NCBI GenBank assembly: GCA_017623655.1 | Contig: JAGAON010000008.1 | Location: 186,001 to 250,000 of the forward strand | Length of the DNA: 64,000 nt | From: Prevotella sp. | Lineage (GTDB): Bacteria > Bacteroidota > Bacteroidia > Bacteroidales > Bacteroidaceae | Reading direction: 5' to 3' | Translations under genes and position numbers: made by a program | The notes under the pieces: model-generated | Database searches by the model: none | Told to the model about the DNA's origin: nothing | Seen by the model: the letters and a program-made list of their open reading frames with translations, nothing else | Shown: positions 1-8,096 of the stretch, piece by piece | Position numbering within the stretch: position 1 is the stretch's first letter | Layout: each line of letters opens with the position of its first letter

Positions 1-358
1 CCTCAAAGCCCTGCGACTTGTAACGCTCCCAGTTGCTTTTAACGTTCGGCATCTCCATCATACAGGGTCTGCACCAGCTCGCCCAGAAATCGACAAGCAC
101 ATACTTTTTCTTGCCGCGGGCGGCCTTTCCGCCTATAAACTCACTCAATTTGTGCTGCTTTCCGTCAATGCCGCCAACACTGACATCCACAAATTTCTGT
201 CCGATAAGCGGATGTGAAGGAGCCTCAACGGTGCGCGGAGCGGTGTCAACGACAGCACTCTGTGAAGGATTCGCCGTGTCCGGCATCGCGTTTCTGTTCC
301 GTGCACAGGCAGTAAGGCACAGCATCATTGTCAAAACAGGAATAATGTAATGTCTCAT
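1..358 (-). CDS. TlpA-like thioredoxin-fold lipoprotein, C-terminus cut by window edge
   Basis: The gene reads leftward and runs off the window, so only about 119 N-terminal residues are visible. It begins with a lipoprotein signal peptide with the lipobox LTAC (Cys18), followed by a Pro/Ser-rich linker and then a thioredoxin-fold start. The motif FWASWCRPC places the redox cysteines at about residues 96 and 99, and CRPC is typical of TlpA/ResA-like thiol:disulfide oxidoreductases. It is therefore probably an outer- or inner-membrane-anchored periplasmic reductase that transfers electrons to other envelope proteins. The segment after the first cysteine region is too incomplete to exclude an AhpC/TSA-like peroxiredoxin, but the CxxC spacing favours TlpA. 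It lies 29 bp downstream of mnmA on the same strand. Confidence 0.85.
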   Translation of the reverse strand, partial: MRHYIIPVLTMMLCLTACARNRNAMPDTANPSQSAVVDTAPRTVEAPSHPLIGQKFVDVSVGGIDGKQHKLSEFIGGKAARGKKKYVLVDFWASWCRPCMMEMPNVKSNWERYKSQGFE

Positions 359-387
359 AACTATTGATTTATATAATAATAATATCT

Positions 388-1521
388 TTATACCGTTATC
401 TCCGCCGACCCGTAGCAACGGTGATGGCACTCGTCATATATGACACAGAACTGTCCCGGCGCAACACCATGTATGGGTTTGCGTGCATGGACCATATAGA
501 CCCCGTCCGTGCCAAGCTCCAATGACGCCGGCAGATACTCCGGGGTGTGGCGTATCTTCACGCAAACCTCAACCCTGTCTCCCGGCTTTTGCAGGTGTTT
601 TCCCGGCACACGCTCCTGTCCTTCGGCCACCTCCCAAGGGTTACAGGTGAGGAAGTTCATGTTGAACACGGGGAAATCCTGCTTGTATGCGGTCTTCGGG
701 TCATAGCCGTTAGATACGAAAAGAATGTTCTTCCTTATGTTTTTCTTCACCGCAAACCATGGCCCTCCGCCGAATCCAAGCCCGTGCCGCTGTCCGATGG
801 TATGGAACCACAGCCCTTTGTGCATACCTATCTTCTTGCCGGTCGCAATGTCTATCACCAGTCCGGGGTTCTCCCCAAGATACCGGCGCAGGTATTCGTT
901 ATAGTTAATCTTGCCAAGAAAGCAGATACCCTGCGAGTCTTTGCGCCGCGCATTGACCAGACGCTCCCGCTCGGCAATGCCCCTTACCTCGTCTTTCTGG
1001 TAGTGTCCTATCGGGAAACAACTCTTTTTCAGCTGCCAGTCATACAGTTGTGCAAGGAAATCCGTCTGGTCTTTCACCGGGTCTGGCGACGTGACGAGCC
1101 ACTTTCTGCCCTCTCCGTCAACCTCCGTTTGGGCATAATGACCGGTAGCTATGAGGTCATAGTCGTGCCCGCGCTTCTCGTTGAACGCCCCGAACTTGAT
1201 TAGTCTGTTGCACATCACGTCGGGATTAGGCGTGAAACCGTTGCGAACCTTGTCCATGGTATATCTGGTTACGTTGTCCCAATACTCCCTGTGACAATCC
1301 ACCACTTCCAGTTTCAGTCCGAAACGGCGCGCCACGGCCGTGGCCATCTCAAGGTCTTCCTCGGAGGTGCAGTCCCACTCCTCCTGTTCCTCCGGACCGA
1401 TTTTAATGTAAAAGCAGTCCGGTTTCAGCCCCATGGCACACAGTTCATACGCCGCCACCGACGAATCCACACCGCCGGATAGCAGCAACGCTATTCTCTT
1501 GTCTTCCAGTTTCTCTGTCAT
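388..1521 (-). CDS. mnmA: tRNA-specific 2-thiouridylase MnmA
   Basis: MnmA thiolates U34 of tRNA-Lys, -Glu and -Gln in the cytoplasm, using ATP and a persulfide donor. Counting from the start at 1521, the PP-loop SGGVDS lies at residues 15-20, the catalytic cysteine in NPDVMCN at about 104 and the second cysteine in DSQGICFLG at about 200. The protein is about 377 aa, close to the family's usual length. The frame stays open to 1587, but the extra residues fall in the repeat array beginning at 1587 and do not resemble MnmA. ATGs at 1539 and 1521 are the plausible starts; 1521 begins closest to the PP-loop. All key residues are present. Confidence 0.95.
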   Translation of the reverse strand: MTEKLEDKRIALLLSGGVDSSVAAYELCAMGLKPDCFYIKIGPEEQEEWDCTSEEDLEMATAVARRFGLKLEVVDCHREYWDNVTRYTMDKVRNGFTPNPDVMCNRLIKFGAFNEKRGHDYDLIATGHYAQTEVDGEGRKWLVTSPDPVKDQTDFLAQLYDWQLKKSCFPIGHYQKDEVRGIAERERLVNARRKDSQGICFLGKINYNEYLRRYLGENPGLVIDIATGKKIGMHKGLWFHTIGQRHGLGFGGGPWFAVKKNIRKNILFVSNGYDPKTAYKQDFPVFNMNFLTCNPWEVAEGQERVPGKHLQKPGDRVEVCVKIRHTPEYLPASLELGTDGVYMVHARKPIHGVAPGQFCVIYDECHHRCYGSAEITV

Positions 1522-1586
1522 TCGCTTCTCTTGTTTCATGCGTTTTCCCGCCGGCCATAACCGGCAGTCATCCGAGGGTCTCCGCA

Positions 1587-1673
1587 ATCAGCACCTGATT
1601 ACAGTATAATCAGCACCTGATTGCATTGTAATCAGCACCCTTTTACGGGGCAAGGTGATCAGCACCCAATCAG
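1587..1673. repeat. 22-nt-period degenerate array, copy R1
   Basis: Three 22-nt units start at 1587, 1609 and 1631. Each begins ATCAGCACC and continues TGATTACAG, TGATTGCAT or CTTTTACGG. A shifted copy GATCAGCACC follows at 1657. The right end runs into the last codons of sstT. It belongs to the same family as the arrays at 22606, 37236, 41059, 45757 and 61241. Confidence 0.85.
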
Positions 1674-2908
1674 AACTTCACCTCAATGCCCCTCTTTCTG
1701 CGGTCATAGAAGTCCGCCGTGGCGGTGAACATGGCGTCTCCGCTGGAGTTAAGCGCGGTCTCGACGGAATCCTGTATCACGCCGATGATAAACCCTACGG
1801 CCACCACCTGCATGGCTATGTCATTGCTTATACCGAACAAAGCGCATGCCATCGGTATCAGAAGCAGCGAGCCTCCCGCCACTCCCGACGCTCCGCAGGC
1901 GCCGAATGCGGCAAGAACGCTAAGTACCAGCGCACTGCCAAGCGACACCTCGATGCCCATGGTGTGACAGGTTGCCAGTGTCATGACGGTAATCGTGATG
2001 GCGGCACCGTCCATATTGATTGTGGAACCAAGCGGAATGCTCACCGAATAGAAATCCTCGTCCAGCCCCATGCGCTTGCACAGTTCCATGTTCACAGGTA
2101 TATTGGCGGCGGAAGAGCGTGTGAAAAACGCGCTGACAGCACTTCCTTTCAGGCATTTCCACACCAACGGGTACGGATTCTTGCGCAACAGCAGGCCGGC
2201 TATGAGCGGGTTTACGCCCAAAGAGACCGCCATCATGCAGCCGACGAGCAGCAGAATGAGCCTGCCGTATGTCGTGAAAATATCCAGTCCGCTCTCGCTT
2301 ACGGAGGAATACACCAGTCCGAGTATGCCGAAAGGCGCGCAGCGTATCACCCATTGCACCACAAGGCTGATGGAATCCGCCACATCCTGCAATATGCTTA
2401 TCGTCTTGTCAGACGCCTTTCTCTTCAATGCCACGCCGAAGATAACAGCCCAGAAGAGCACACTGAGGTAACTTGCCGAGCTGACAGCGGTCAGGGGATT
2501 GCTCATAATGTCGCGCGCAAGGTTCTGAAACACGTCCCCTAATTCTCCCGGAGCGGCGTTCTCCGCCCCCGAAACGCCGGCGAGTGCCAGCTGCAAGGGG
2601 AACAGCTGGCTGGCGAACACGGCCACGATGGCAGCCAGCAACGTGCTTGCCATATAGAGGATGATAACCACCCGGAAGCGTTCTCCAAGGCCTTGGCGCG
2701 CCTTTGCCACCGAAGCCATAACGAGAACTGCCACCAATACCGGTGCTATCGCCTTCAACGCCCCGACAAACAATGTGCCGAGAATGGATATTCCGGACAG
2801 TCCCGGACAGGTAAGCGCAAGGGCCGAGCCTATGATGATGGCGCAAAAGATGCGCAACATGAGGTTGGTGTTCCCCCATACCCGTACAATCGTCTTTATC
2901 ATTTCCAT
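1670..2908 (-). CDS. sstT: Serine/threonine:Na+ symporter SstT
   Basis: The 412-aa polytopic inner-membrane protein belongs to the dicarboxylate/amino acid:cation symporter family and most resembles SstT, which imports serine and threonine with Na+. The N-terminal stretch GTLFVGALKAIAPVLVAVLV and the later motif STINMDGAAITI are characteristic, the latter lying in the substrate/ion-binding region (NTINM... in E. coli SstT). It has about nine hydrophobic segments and the full family length. Its stop codon sits inside the last copy of the R1 repeat array. It lies upstream of mnmA on the same strand, but with about 150 bp of repeat DNA between, so co-transcription is uncertain. A glutamate/aspartate transporter is the main alternative; the N-terminal similarity favours SstT. 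Confidence 0.9.
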   Translation of the reverse strand: MEMIKTIVRVWGNTNLMLRIFCAIIIGSALALTCPGLSGISILGTLFVGALKAIAPVLVAVLVMASVAKARQGLGERFRVVIILYMASTLLAAIVAVFASQLFPLQLALAGVSGAENAAPGELGDVFQNLARDIMSNPLTAVSSASYLSVLFWAVIFGVALKRKASDKTISILQDVADSISLVVQWVIRCAPFGILGLVYSSVSESGLDIFTTYGRLILLLVGCMMAVSLGVNPLIAGLLLRKNPYPLVWKCLKGSAVSAFFTRSSAANIPVNMELCKRMGLDEDFYSVSIPLGSTINMDGAAITITVMTLATCHTMGIEVSLGSALVLSVLAAFGACGASGVAGGSLLLIPMACALFGISNDIAMQVVAVGFIIGVIQDSVETALNSSGDAMFTATADFYDRRKRGIEVKF

Positions 2909-2940
2909 TATCCTTATTTATAATTTGTCATGCCTTACGC

Positions 2941-3582
2941 TTATTTCTTGGTCATGCGTATGCCCACCTTCATGCCGTCCATCGACTTCAACAGCGACGT
3001 TACAGTTGCCAGCTGCGACACATTGGAGCCTACATTCTCAAAGAACGTCTTGAGCTTCGTGGCGTCCATGACCATGACCAGCGTGCCGTTGTCCAGCTGC
3101 GGAGTGAGCTTGCTTGGCGTCTTCTTCCCCTTGAAGGTAAGCGTCACGTCGCTCTTTGATACGGCGTATGTGCCCGACGCTATCTTCTTGCCGTTGCGCA
3201 AGACATAGAAAGACTTGTCTTTCTCAAACGTGATTGTCATGTTTCCGTTCTTGATGCCGGTCTTGTCAAGATAGCCCTGCAACTTTGTCTCGATCTGTTT
3301 TGACACTACCGAGCTTGCCGCGCTCTTCAAGGCGTTGCCGCTTGTGAACATCACCGCCGGCTCCCTGTATGCCCATGTGCCCACAATCTGTGCGGAGGTT
3401 GGCACCAGCTTGCTCGATATGATGCTGCCGATGGTTGACAACGTGCTGTTGCCGCTGCCCGAAGTGGCGGACGAAACCTTTGAAGTAACCTTGTTCAGAA
3501 TGTCATTTAACTGTGCGTTTGCGTTGTTTGCGCTGAATGCAAGCACTGCCATCAGTGCCGCCTTTGATAAAAAATCCTTCAT
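2941..3582 (-). CDS. Secreted DUF4923-type protein
   Basis: The 213-aa protein starts with a signal peptide ending near NANA-Q (about residue 24), followed by a Ser/Thr/Gly-rich stretch and then a lipocalin-like beta-rich region. That region reads VGTWAYREPAVMF, later FEKDKSFYVLRNGKKIASG and SDVTLTFKGKK. This arrangement matches the Bacteroidales DUF4923 (lipocalin-like) proteins as I recall them. No catalytic motif is visible, and the function is unknown; a periplasmic or surface location is inferred from the signal peptide. It lies 32 bp upstream of sstT and 40 bp downstream of rsmA, all on the minus strand. Confidence 0.75.
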   Translation of the reverse strand: MKDFLSKAALMAVLAFSANNANAQLNDILNKVTSKVSSATSGSGNSTLSTIGSIISSKLVPTSAQIVGTWAYREPAVMFTSGNALKSAASSVVSKQIETKLQGYLDKTGIKNGNMTITFEKDKSFYVLRNGKKIASGTYAVSKSDVTLTFKGKKTPSKLTPQLDNGTLVMVMDATKLKTFFENVGSNVSQLATVTSLLKSMDGMKVGIRMTKK

Positions 3583-3622
3583 CTTATGTTTCTGTTTATG
3601 CGTCTTTCTGTCATCATTCCCA

Positions 3623-4414
3623 TCACAACACCTCCGCCACCATGTTCGTAAGCGTCACAAACTCCTCGTGCGTCAGCTGCTCCGGACGCTTGGTAAGGAA
3701 CTCCTGCCGGAAAAATTCCGGCGTCACCCTACTGTTCTCCGTGAACATCTGTCTCAGGCTTACGCGCAACATCTTGCGGCGTTGGTTGAACACTGTCTTG
3801 ACAAGACGGCGGAACAGCTGCCAGTCGCAGCCAAGGTCCGTGCGCCCGTTGCGTGTCATCCTTATCACGGCCGACTTCACTTTCGGCGGCGGGTTAAACA
3901 CGTTCTCATCGACGGTGAACAGGTATTCCGTGTCATACCATGCCTGTATCAGCACGGAGAGTATGCCGTAAGCCTTGTTTCCGGGGCAAGAGGCAATGCG
4001 GAGAGCCACCTCGCGCTGTATCATGCCCGTGCAGCAGGGAATCAGGTCCTTGTTGTCAAGCATCTTGAAGAATATCTGTGAGGATATGTCATACGGATAA
4101 TTGCCGGTCAGCACGAACTGCCTGCCGCCGAATACCTCGTTAAGGTCCATGCGCAGGAAATCGTCTCCGATGATGCCTCCGCGCAGTTTCGGAAACGCCT
4201 CTTGCAGATATGCCACAGACTCCGTGTCTATCTCAACACACTTGAACTCACGGTCTTTCGGGTAAAGATACTGCGTCATGACACCCATGCCCGGCCCTAT
4301 CTCCAGAACGGGGATGTCCGGACAGGCGTCAACGGTGTCAGCTATGCGCCTCGCTATGCCGAGGTCGGTAAGGAAATGCTGTCCGAGATTCTTCTTGGGA
4401 CGTACTTTTTTCAT
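3623..4414 (-). CDS. rsmA: 16S rRNA dimethyladenosine transferase RsmA (KsgA)
   Basis: RsmA dimethylates two adjacent adenosines in the 3' hairpin of 16S rRNA, a late step of 30S maturation. The start at 4414 gives MKKVRPKKNLGQHFLTD, the standard N-terminus. The longer open frame to 4474 adds 20 residues unlike the family and overlaps the divergent promoter region. SAM motif I is VLEIGPGMG and the catalytic motif is NYPYDISSQ (NLPY in many homologues). The length of about 263 aa is normal. A TAccTTTG -7 element on the minus strand at 4443-4436 lies just upstream. The gene is divergent from the flippase-like gene at 4567. Confidence 0.95.
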   Translation of the reverse strand: MKKVRPKKNLGQHFLTDLGIARRIADTVDACPDIPVLEIGPGMGVMTQYLYPKDREFKCVEIDTESVAYLQEAFPKLRGGIIGDDFLRMDLNEVFGGRQFVLTGNYPYDISSQIFFKMLDNKDLIPCCTGMIQREVALRIASCPGNKAYGILSVLIQAWYDTEYLFTVDENVFNPPPKVKSAVIRMTRNGRTDLGCDWQLFRRLVKTVFNQRRKMLRVSLRQMFTENSRVTPEFFRQEFLTKRPEQLTHEEFVTLTNMVAEVL

Positions 4415-4493
4415 CTGGTCATTAATATATCTTCGCAAAGGTACAATAATTTTACGAAAAAAAGACACTGTCATTGAAAAAAACTACGCTTTG

Positions 4494-4525
4494 TTTGGCC
4501 ATTTCGACTAATTGCAGTAATTTTG
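4494..4525 (+). promoter_or_regulatory. Bacteroidota-type promoter for the flippase-like gene
   Basis: TTTG at 4494-4497, a 20-nt spacer and TAATTTTG at 4518-4525 fit the primary sigma factor consensus of Bacteroidota. The expected start of transcription is about 4531, giving a leader of about 36 nt before the ATG at 4567. Confidence 0.7.
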
Positions 4526-4566
4526 CGTCTGATTTGCAACAACTTTTCACATCACACCGCTTCACT

Positions 4567-5559
4567 ATGAAACGATACATCCGCAAAACCGCAAACGTGC
4601 TGCTGTCCATACTTCTGGGCGGCGCAATACTGTATTGGATGTACCGCGGTTTCGACGTGAACACCATAAAGGAGGTGCTCCGCCACGACGTAAACTGGTG
4701 GTGGATGCTGGCTTCCTTCCCCTTCGGCATACTGGCGCAGATGTTCCGCGGATGGCGGTGGAAACAGGCGTTGGAACCTCTTGGCGAGCGGCCGAGGACG
4801 GGAACGTGCATCAACGCCATATTCATCTCATACGCCGCGTCACTCGTTGTCCCGAGAATAGGCGAGTTCACACGCTGCGGTGTGCTGGCAAAGAAAGAGG
4901 GGACAAGCTTTCCCAAGGCTCTCGGCACGGTGGTGACGGAGCGTGCGGTGGATTCGCTCATAATATTGTTGATAACGCTTCTCGTGCTGTTATTACAGAT
5001 GCCGGTGTTCGTTTCTTTCTTCTCCAAGACCGGAACGCGCCTCGACAGCCTCATGGAGGTGTTCGGGATGTTCTCCAAGACGGGATACATCGTGACGGCG
5101 ATATGCGGCCTTGCCACGCTCGTCTGCTTCTATATCTTCCGCAAGAAACTGGCCTTTTACGACCGGATGAAGGCTACCGTCAGCGGATTGCGTGACGGAG
5201 TGATGTCTCTCAGGAACGTGCGCAACGTGCCATTGTTCCTTTTTTACAGCATTGCTATATGGGCATCGTACTTCCTTCATTACTACCTCACGTTCTTTTG
5301 CTTCGATGCCACGGCGGGACTGGGCATGACCTGCGCTATGGTCACGTTCATTGTTGGTTCGATAGCGGTGCTTGTGCCCACGCCAAACGGTGCGGGTTCC
5401 TGGCATTTCGCCGTCAAGACGATGATGATTCTTTATGGTGTCGCGGAGATGCCTGCCCTTTATTTCGTCCTTGTGGTGCACAGTGTGCAGACGCTTCTCG
5501 TTGCCCTGCTCGGCATTTATGGCTGGGTTATGACAACGATAACCGACAGCAAGCGATAA
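4567..5559 (+). CDS. Flippase-like membrane protein (lysylphosphatidylglycerol synthase TM / UPF0104 family)
   Basis: The 330-aa protein has seven to eight hydrophobic segments and the family signature regions MFRGWRWKQAL, a long hydrophilic turn with SLVVPRIGEFTRCGVL, and VTERAVDSL. A late helix region contains PTPNGAGSWH. These match the lysylphosphatidylglycerol synthetase TM region / YbhN-like family, members of which move or modify membrane lipids. The substrate cannot be read from sequence. The start at 4567 is chosen because it lies downstream of the promoter at 4494-4525; the frame open from 4474 would start before the promoter. It is transcribed alone, with a large REP-like hairpin starting 45 bp after its stop. 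Confidence 0.85.
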   Translation: MKRYIRKTANVLLSILLGGAILYWMYRGFDVNTIKEVLRHDVNWWWMLASFPFGILAQMFRGWRWKQALEPLGERPRTGTCINAIFISYAASLVVPRIGEFTRCGVLAKKEGTSFPKALGTVVTERAVDSLIILLITLLVLLLQMPVFVSFFSKTGTRLDSLMEVFGMFSKTGYIVTAICGLATLVCFYIFRKKLAFYDRMKATVSGLRDGVMSLRNVRNVPLFLFYSIAIWASYFLHYYLTFFCFDATAGLGMTCAMVTFIVGSIAVLVPTPNGAGSWHFAVKTMMILYGVAEMPALYFVLVVHSVQTLLVALLGIYGWVMTTITDSKR

Positions 5560-5603
5560 GAGGAGATAGCTATAAATCAAAAATCAAAAGTAGCACTGTG
5601 ACG

Positions 5604-5711
5604 AAGTAGGCACGGCATCTTGCCGTGCAAGCGCCGCACTGATGCCGCTGTGGCAAAAATGCCTTTGCAATGTTTTCACGGTTGTTGCACGGCAAGATGC
5701 CGTGCCTACTT
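5604..5711. repeat. REP-like inverted repeat with perfect 27-bp arms (family C)
   Basis: The left arm 5604-5630 (AAGTAGGCACGGC then ATCTTGCCGTGCAA) is the exact reverse complement of 5685-5711. Each arm is itself a small palindrome, GCACGGC-atctt-GCCGTGC. The 54-nt centre between the arms is not symmetrical. Related copies occur at about 60994 and 61041-61069, and a fragment at 11760. This is typical of Bacteroidota REP-like extragenic palindromes; it may also end transcription of the flippase-like gene. Confidence 0.9.
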
Positions 5712-5843
5712 ATTCACAATCATCCTTTTCACAATTTGTTGCGCCTTTGGATGAACAGCACTTGCTAGTTGAATCCGCGTTTATTTTTGAACACTACCCT
5801 TAGTTAATTATTGCTAATAATACTACCATTTTCGGGACTTATT

Positions 5844-5874
5844 TTTGTCAAATCAACATTTTTTACTATCTTTG
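5844..5874 (+). promoter_or_regulatory. Promoter for the fulvocin-like gene cluster
   Basis: TTTG at 5844-5847, a 19-nt spacer and TATCTTTG at 5867-5874 match the Bacteroidota consensus. The first gene starts at 5948, leaving a leader of about 68 nt. No other equally good promoter is seen before the genes at 6391-9311, so they are probably one transcript. Confidence 0.75.
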
Positions 5875-5947
5875 AAGCCATAACAACAGTTTCTACAACA
5901 AACTGTTTATATATCTTTACACCTAACCACAACAACCCTAAATAACA

Positions 5948-6397
5948 ATGAAAACAATCATTCGCATTAACCAATATATATTGGGAGGAATATTTCTTAT
6001 CTCCAGTATAGCCAAATTAGCGGCACTTCAGTCTTTTGCTACAGAAATAGCAGAATACTCAGACGCGTATCTTTTTGAATGGCTCATCGCTTATCGGAAT
6101 CACATTGCCATCATTGTATGCTTATTTGAATTATTAATGGGGATTTTTGCAATCACGGATTATATGAAAGTCCTGAATGGCTGGCTTATGTTCTCCACTT
6201 TAACTTTTTTCGTATGGCTAACGGGCATTAACTACTTTTCTCCGGATATTGGTGGAAGTGTGGAATCATGCGGCTGTTTCGGAGAACTTATTCACCTGAC
6301 ACCTGCCAGCTCGTTTATTAAAAGTATTGTTCTTTGGGGACTTTCTTTATATAATCTTATAAACCATGGAAACCTTAGGAAATTAAAAGCATGGTAA
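5948..6397 (+). CDS. MauE/DoxX-like redox-associated membrane protein
   Basis: The 149-aa protein has four hydrophobic helices and a conserved extracytoplasmic cysteine motif SCGCFGELI at about residue 115. This motif and length match the MauE family, which is thought to pass reducing equivalents across the membrane to periplasmic disulfide enzymes. It is first in the cluster behind the promoter at 5844 and overlaps the next gene by 7 nt, indicating translational coupling. Its presence beside a cysteine-rich secreted peptide-like protein suggests a role in that protein's disulfide bonds; that is inference. Confidence 0.8.
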   Translation: MKTIIRINQYILGGIFLISSIAKLAALQSFATEIAEYSDAYLFEWLIAYRNHIAIIVCLFELLMGIFAITDYMKVLNGWLMFSTLTFFVWLTGINYFSPDIGGSVESCGCFGELIHLTPASSFIKSIVLWGLSLYNLINHGNLRKLKAW

Positions 6398-8034
6398 GAA
6401 ACAAGGACATACACAAAGCAAAAGTGTCTCACAGCACGCAAGCAGTGCTGATATTTCTGTTGTTATGCTGTACCTGCATATCAACAGAGGGATATTTTAT
6501 TGATGACTATGTTCTTCCCAAGTGGGCCGCCATTCGTTTGTCAGTACCAGTCACTGCTGCTTTCTTAATTATAGTACACAGGCATAACCTGAAGGAAATT
6601 AAAGTTGAAGCATGCGCTGTATATCTTTTCTTGTTTATATTGACAGCGATATCATGCAAGGAAGCCATCATACCATATCTCTTCTTCCTTATATTATCTA
6701 CATTCATATTCCGTTATTACAATAGCGAAAGTGAATTCACCATTGCAATACTGATTAGCGGTATCATACTACTGTTCAAATCTATTATCCAGTTCTATGA
6801 CAACGAACCCATTACTGGAGGCTTTGACACCAGTGCCGCTCTGGCACTTCACTTGTCGCTGACCAGTCCTTATGCGTTAAAGGGAACGATCTCAAATGAA
6901 TATTACTATAGGAAAACATATCTTTGTCTTTGTATCTTGTATATATTGATGACAACGACTGTTCTGATTGCGGTAGGTTCAAGATTAGGGATTATAGCAT
7001 TTTGTATATCCGCGATTCTTATTTTCAAGCCAAAGAAAAGACTTCCGGCCTTGTTGTTTGTTCTCGGAATTACAACAATGTGCATGCATGTCAAGAAAGA
7101 TTCCACAAAAGGCAGGAGTCTCATATACTACACATCACTTACACTTATTGACTCACCACACAAGGCTTTATTCGGTCTTGGTGAAGATGGCTTTAACAGA
7201 GAGTATATGCGACGGCAGTCCAAAGTGCAAAAAGAATCCCCTTATGAGCAGGGGCAGTTGGCAGACAATATCAGACATCCGCTGAATGAACTGCTTCTTG
7301 CCATTATCAACTATGGTGTTTTGCGGGTAGGCGGCGTGGTGTTTATTCTTGTGCTGGTATTTCGCAAGACCGCCATACCAACGGAAACAAAGGCCTCTAT
7401 CTCCATACTGTTGCTGTTCGCTTTCTTTTCTTATCCATTCAGATACCCCATAGCTTGGCTGATATTGGCAAAAGCGGCCGCTCTCTCATTTTCACAGCCT
7501 GACAGAAGCCATACCAATAACAAGATTGTACTATTTTCCATACTCGTTATAAGCGTAACCCTTGTATATAATACAATTGCCGAGACTATATGGAACAGAG
7601 AATGGGAACAAGCTCATGAGAGAGCGAGGTTTGCGAATGATAAGAGTGCACCTGCTGCCTACTGTGCTTTGTCTAAATCACAATACGCTGATGACATGTT
7701 CTATTATGACTATGCGGCAGTGTTGTTAGAGCACAAGCAATCATCGCAAGCCATTAAAATTCTAAACAACTCAGCCACTATAGATTACGACACGCAACTG
7801 TTGCGAGGGGACATTTATGCTGACTTACACCAATATGACAAGGCAATAAGCCATTATGAGGAGGCGGCAAGTATGTGTCCGAACAGATTCTTGCCTTTGT
7901 ACAACCAATATAAGGTTTACGAAGAGAAAAAAGACACCGCCAATATGACATCATTGAGAAATGTCATAATCAACAAGACTATCAAGGTTCCTTCCTATGA
8001 AATCATGCAGATGCGCCATGATGTTACCCACTAA
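6391..8034 (+). CDS. O-antigen-ligase-like polytopic membrane protein with C-terminal TPR repeats
   Basis: The 547-aa protein has about ten hydrophobic segments across residues 15-395, with a longer loop at about 270-300 (LGEDGFNREYMRRQS...), the layout of the Wzy/WaaL O-antigen ligase superfamily. After the membrane part, residues about 420-530 form TPR-like helices (for example YADLHQYDKAISHYEEAASM). Family members join glycans to lipids or proteins, but many Bacteroidales homologues sit in small peptide or lipoprotein loci with no other glycan genes, as here. The substrate is unknown. It overlaps the MauE-like gene by 7 nt and is followed 62 bp later by the cysteine-rich lipoprotein. The region is AT-richer than the flanks. 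Confidence 0.75.
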   Translation: MVRNKDIHKAKVSHSTQAVLIFLLLCCTCISTEGYFIDDYVLPKWAAIRLSVPVTAAFLIIVHRHNLKEIKVEACAVYLFLFILTAISCKEAIIPYLFFLILSTFIFRYYNSESEFTIAILISGIILLFKSIIQFYDNEPITGGFDTSAALALHLSLTSPYALKGTISNEYYYRKTYLCLCILYILMTTTVLIAVGSRLGIIAFCISAILIFKPKKRLPALLFVLGITTMCMHVKKDSTKGRSLIYYTSLTLIDSPHKALFGLGEDGFNREYMRRQSKVQKESPYEQGQLADNIRHPLNELLLAIINYGVLRVGGVVFILVLVFRKTAIPTETKASISILLLFAFFSYPFRYPIAWLILAKAAALSFSQPDRSHTNNKIVLFSILVISVTLVYNTIAETIWNREWEQAHERARFANDKSAPAAYCALSKSQYADDMFYYDYAAVLLEHKQSSQAIKILNNSATIDYDTQLLRGDIYADLHQYDKAISHYEEAASMCPNRFLPLYNQYKVYEEKKDTANMTSLRNVIINKTIKVPSYEIMQMRHDVTH

Positions 8035-8096
8035 TTTTATTTTATCGGGTGATTACATAATATCACCTTTGTTTCATTTTTTAATATCTTACAATT

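Noticed and set aside
1655..2542. Long plus-strand open frame inside sstT (295 codons)
   Set aside because: It is antisense to a clear SstT gene; its His/Arg-rich composition is typical of a shadow frame.
4474..4566. Upstream extension of the flippase-like gene
   Set aside because: The extra 31 codons would begin before the promoter at 4494-4525 and do not look like a signal or membrane segment of the family.
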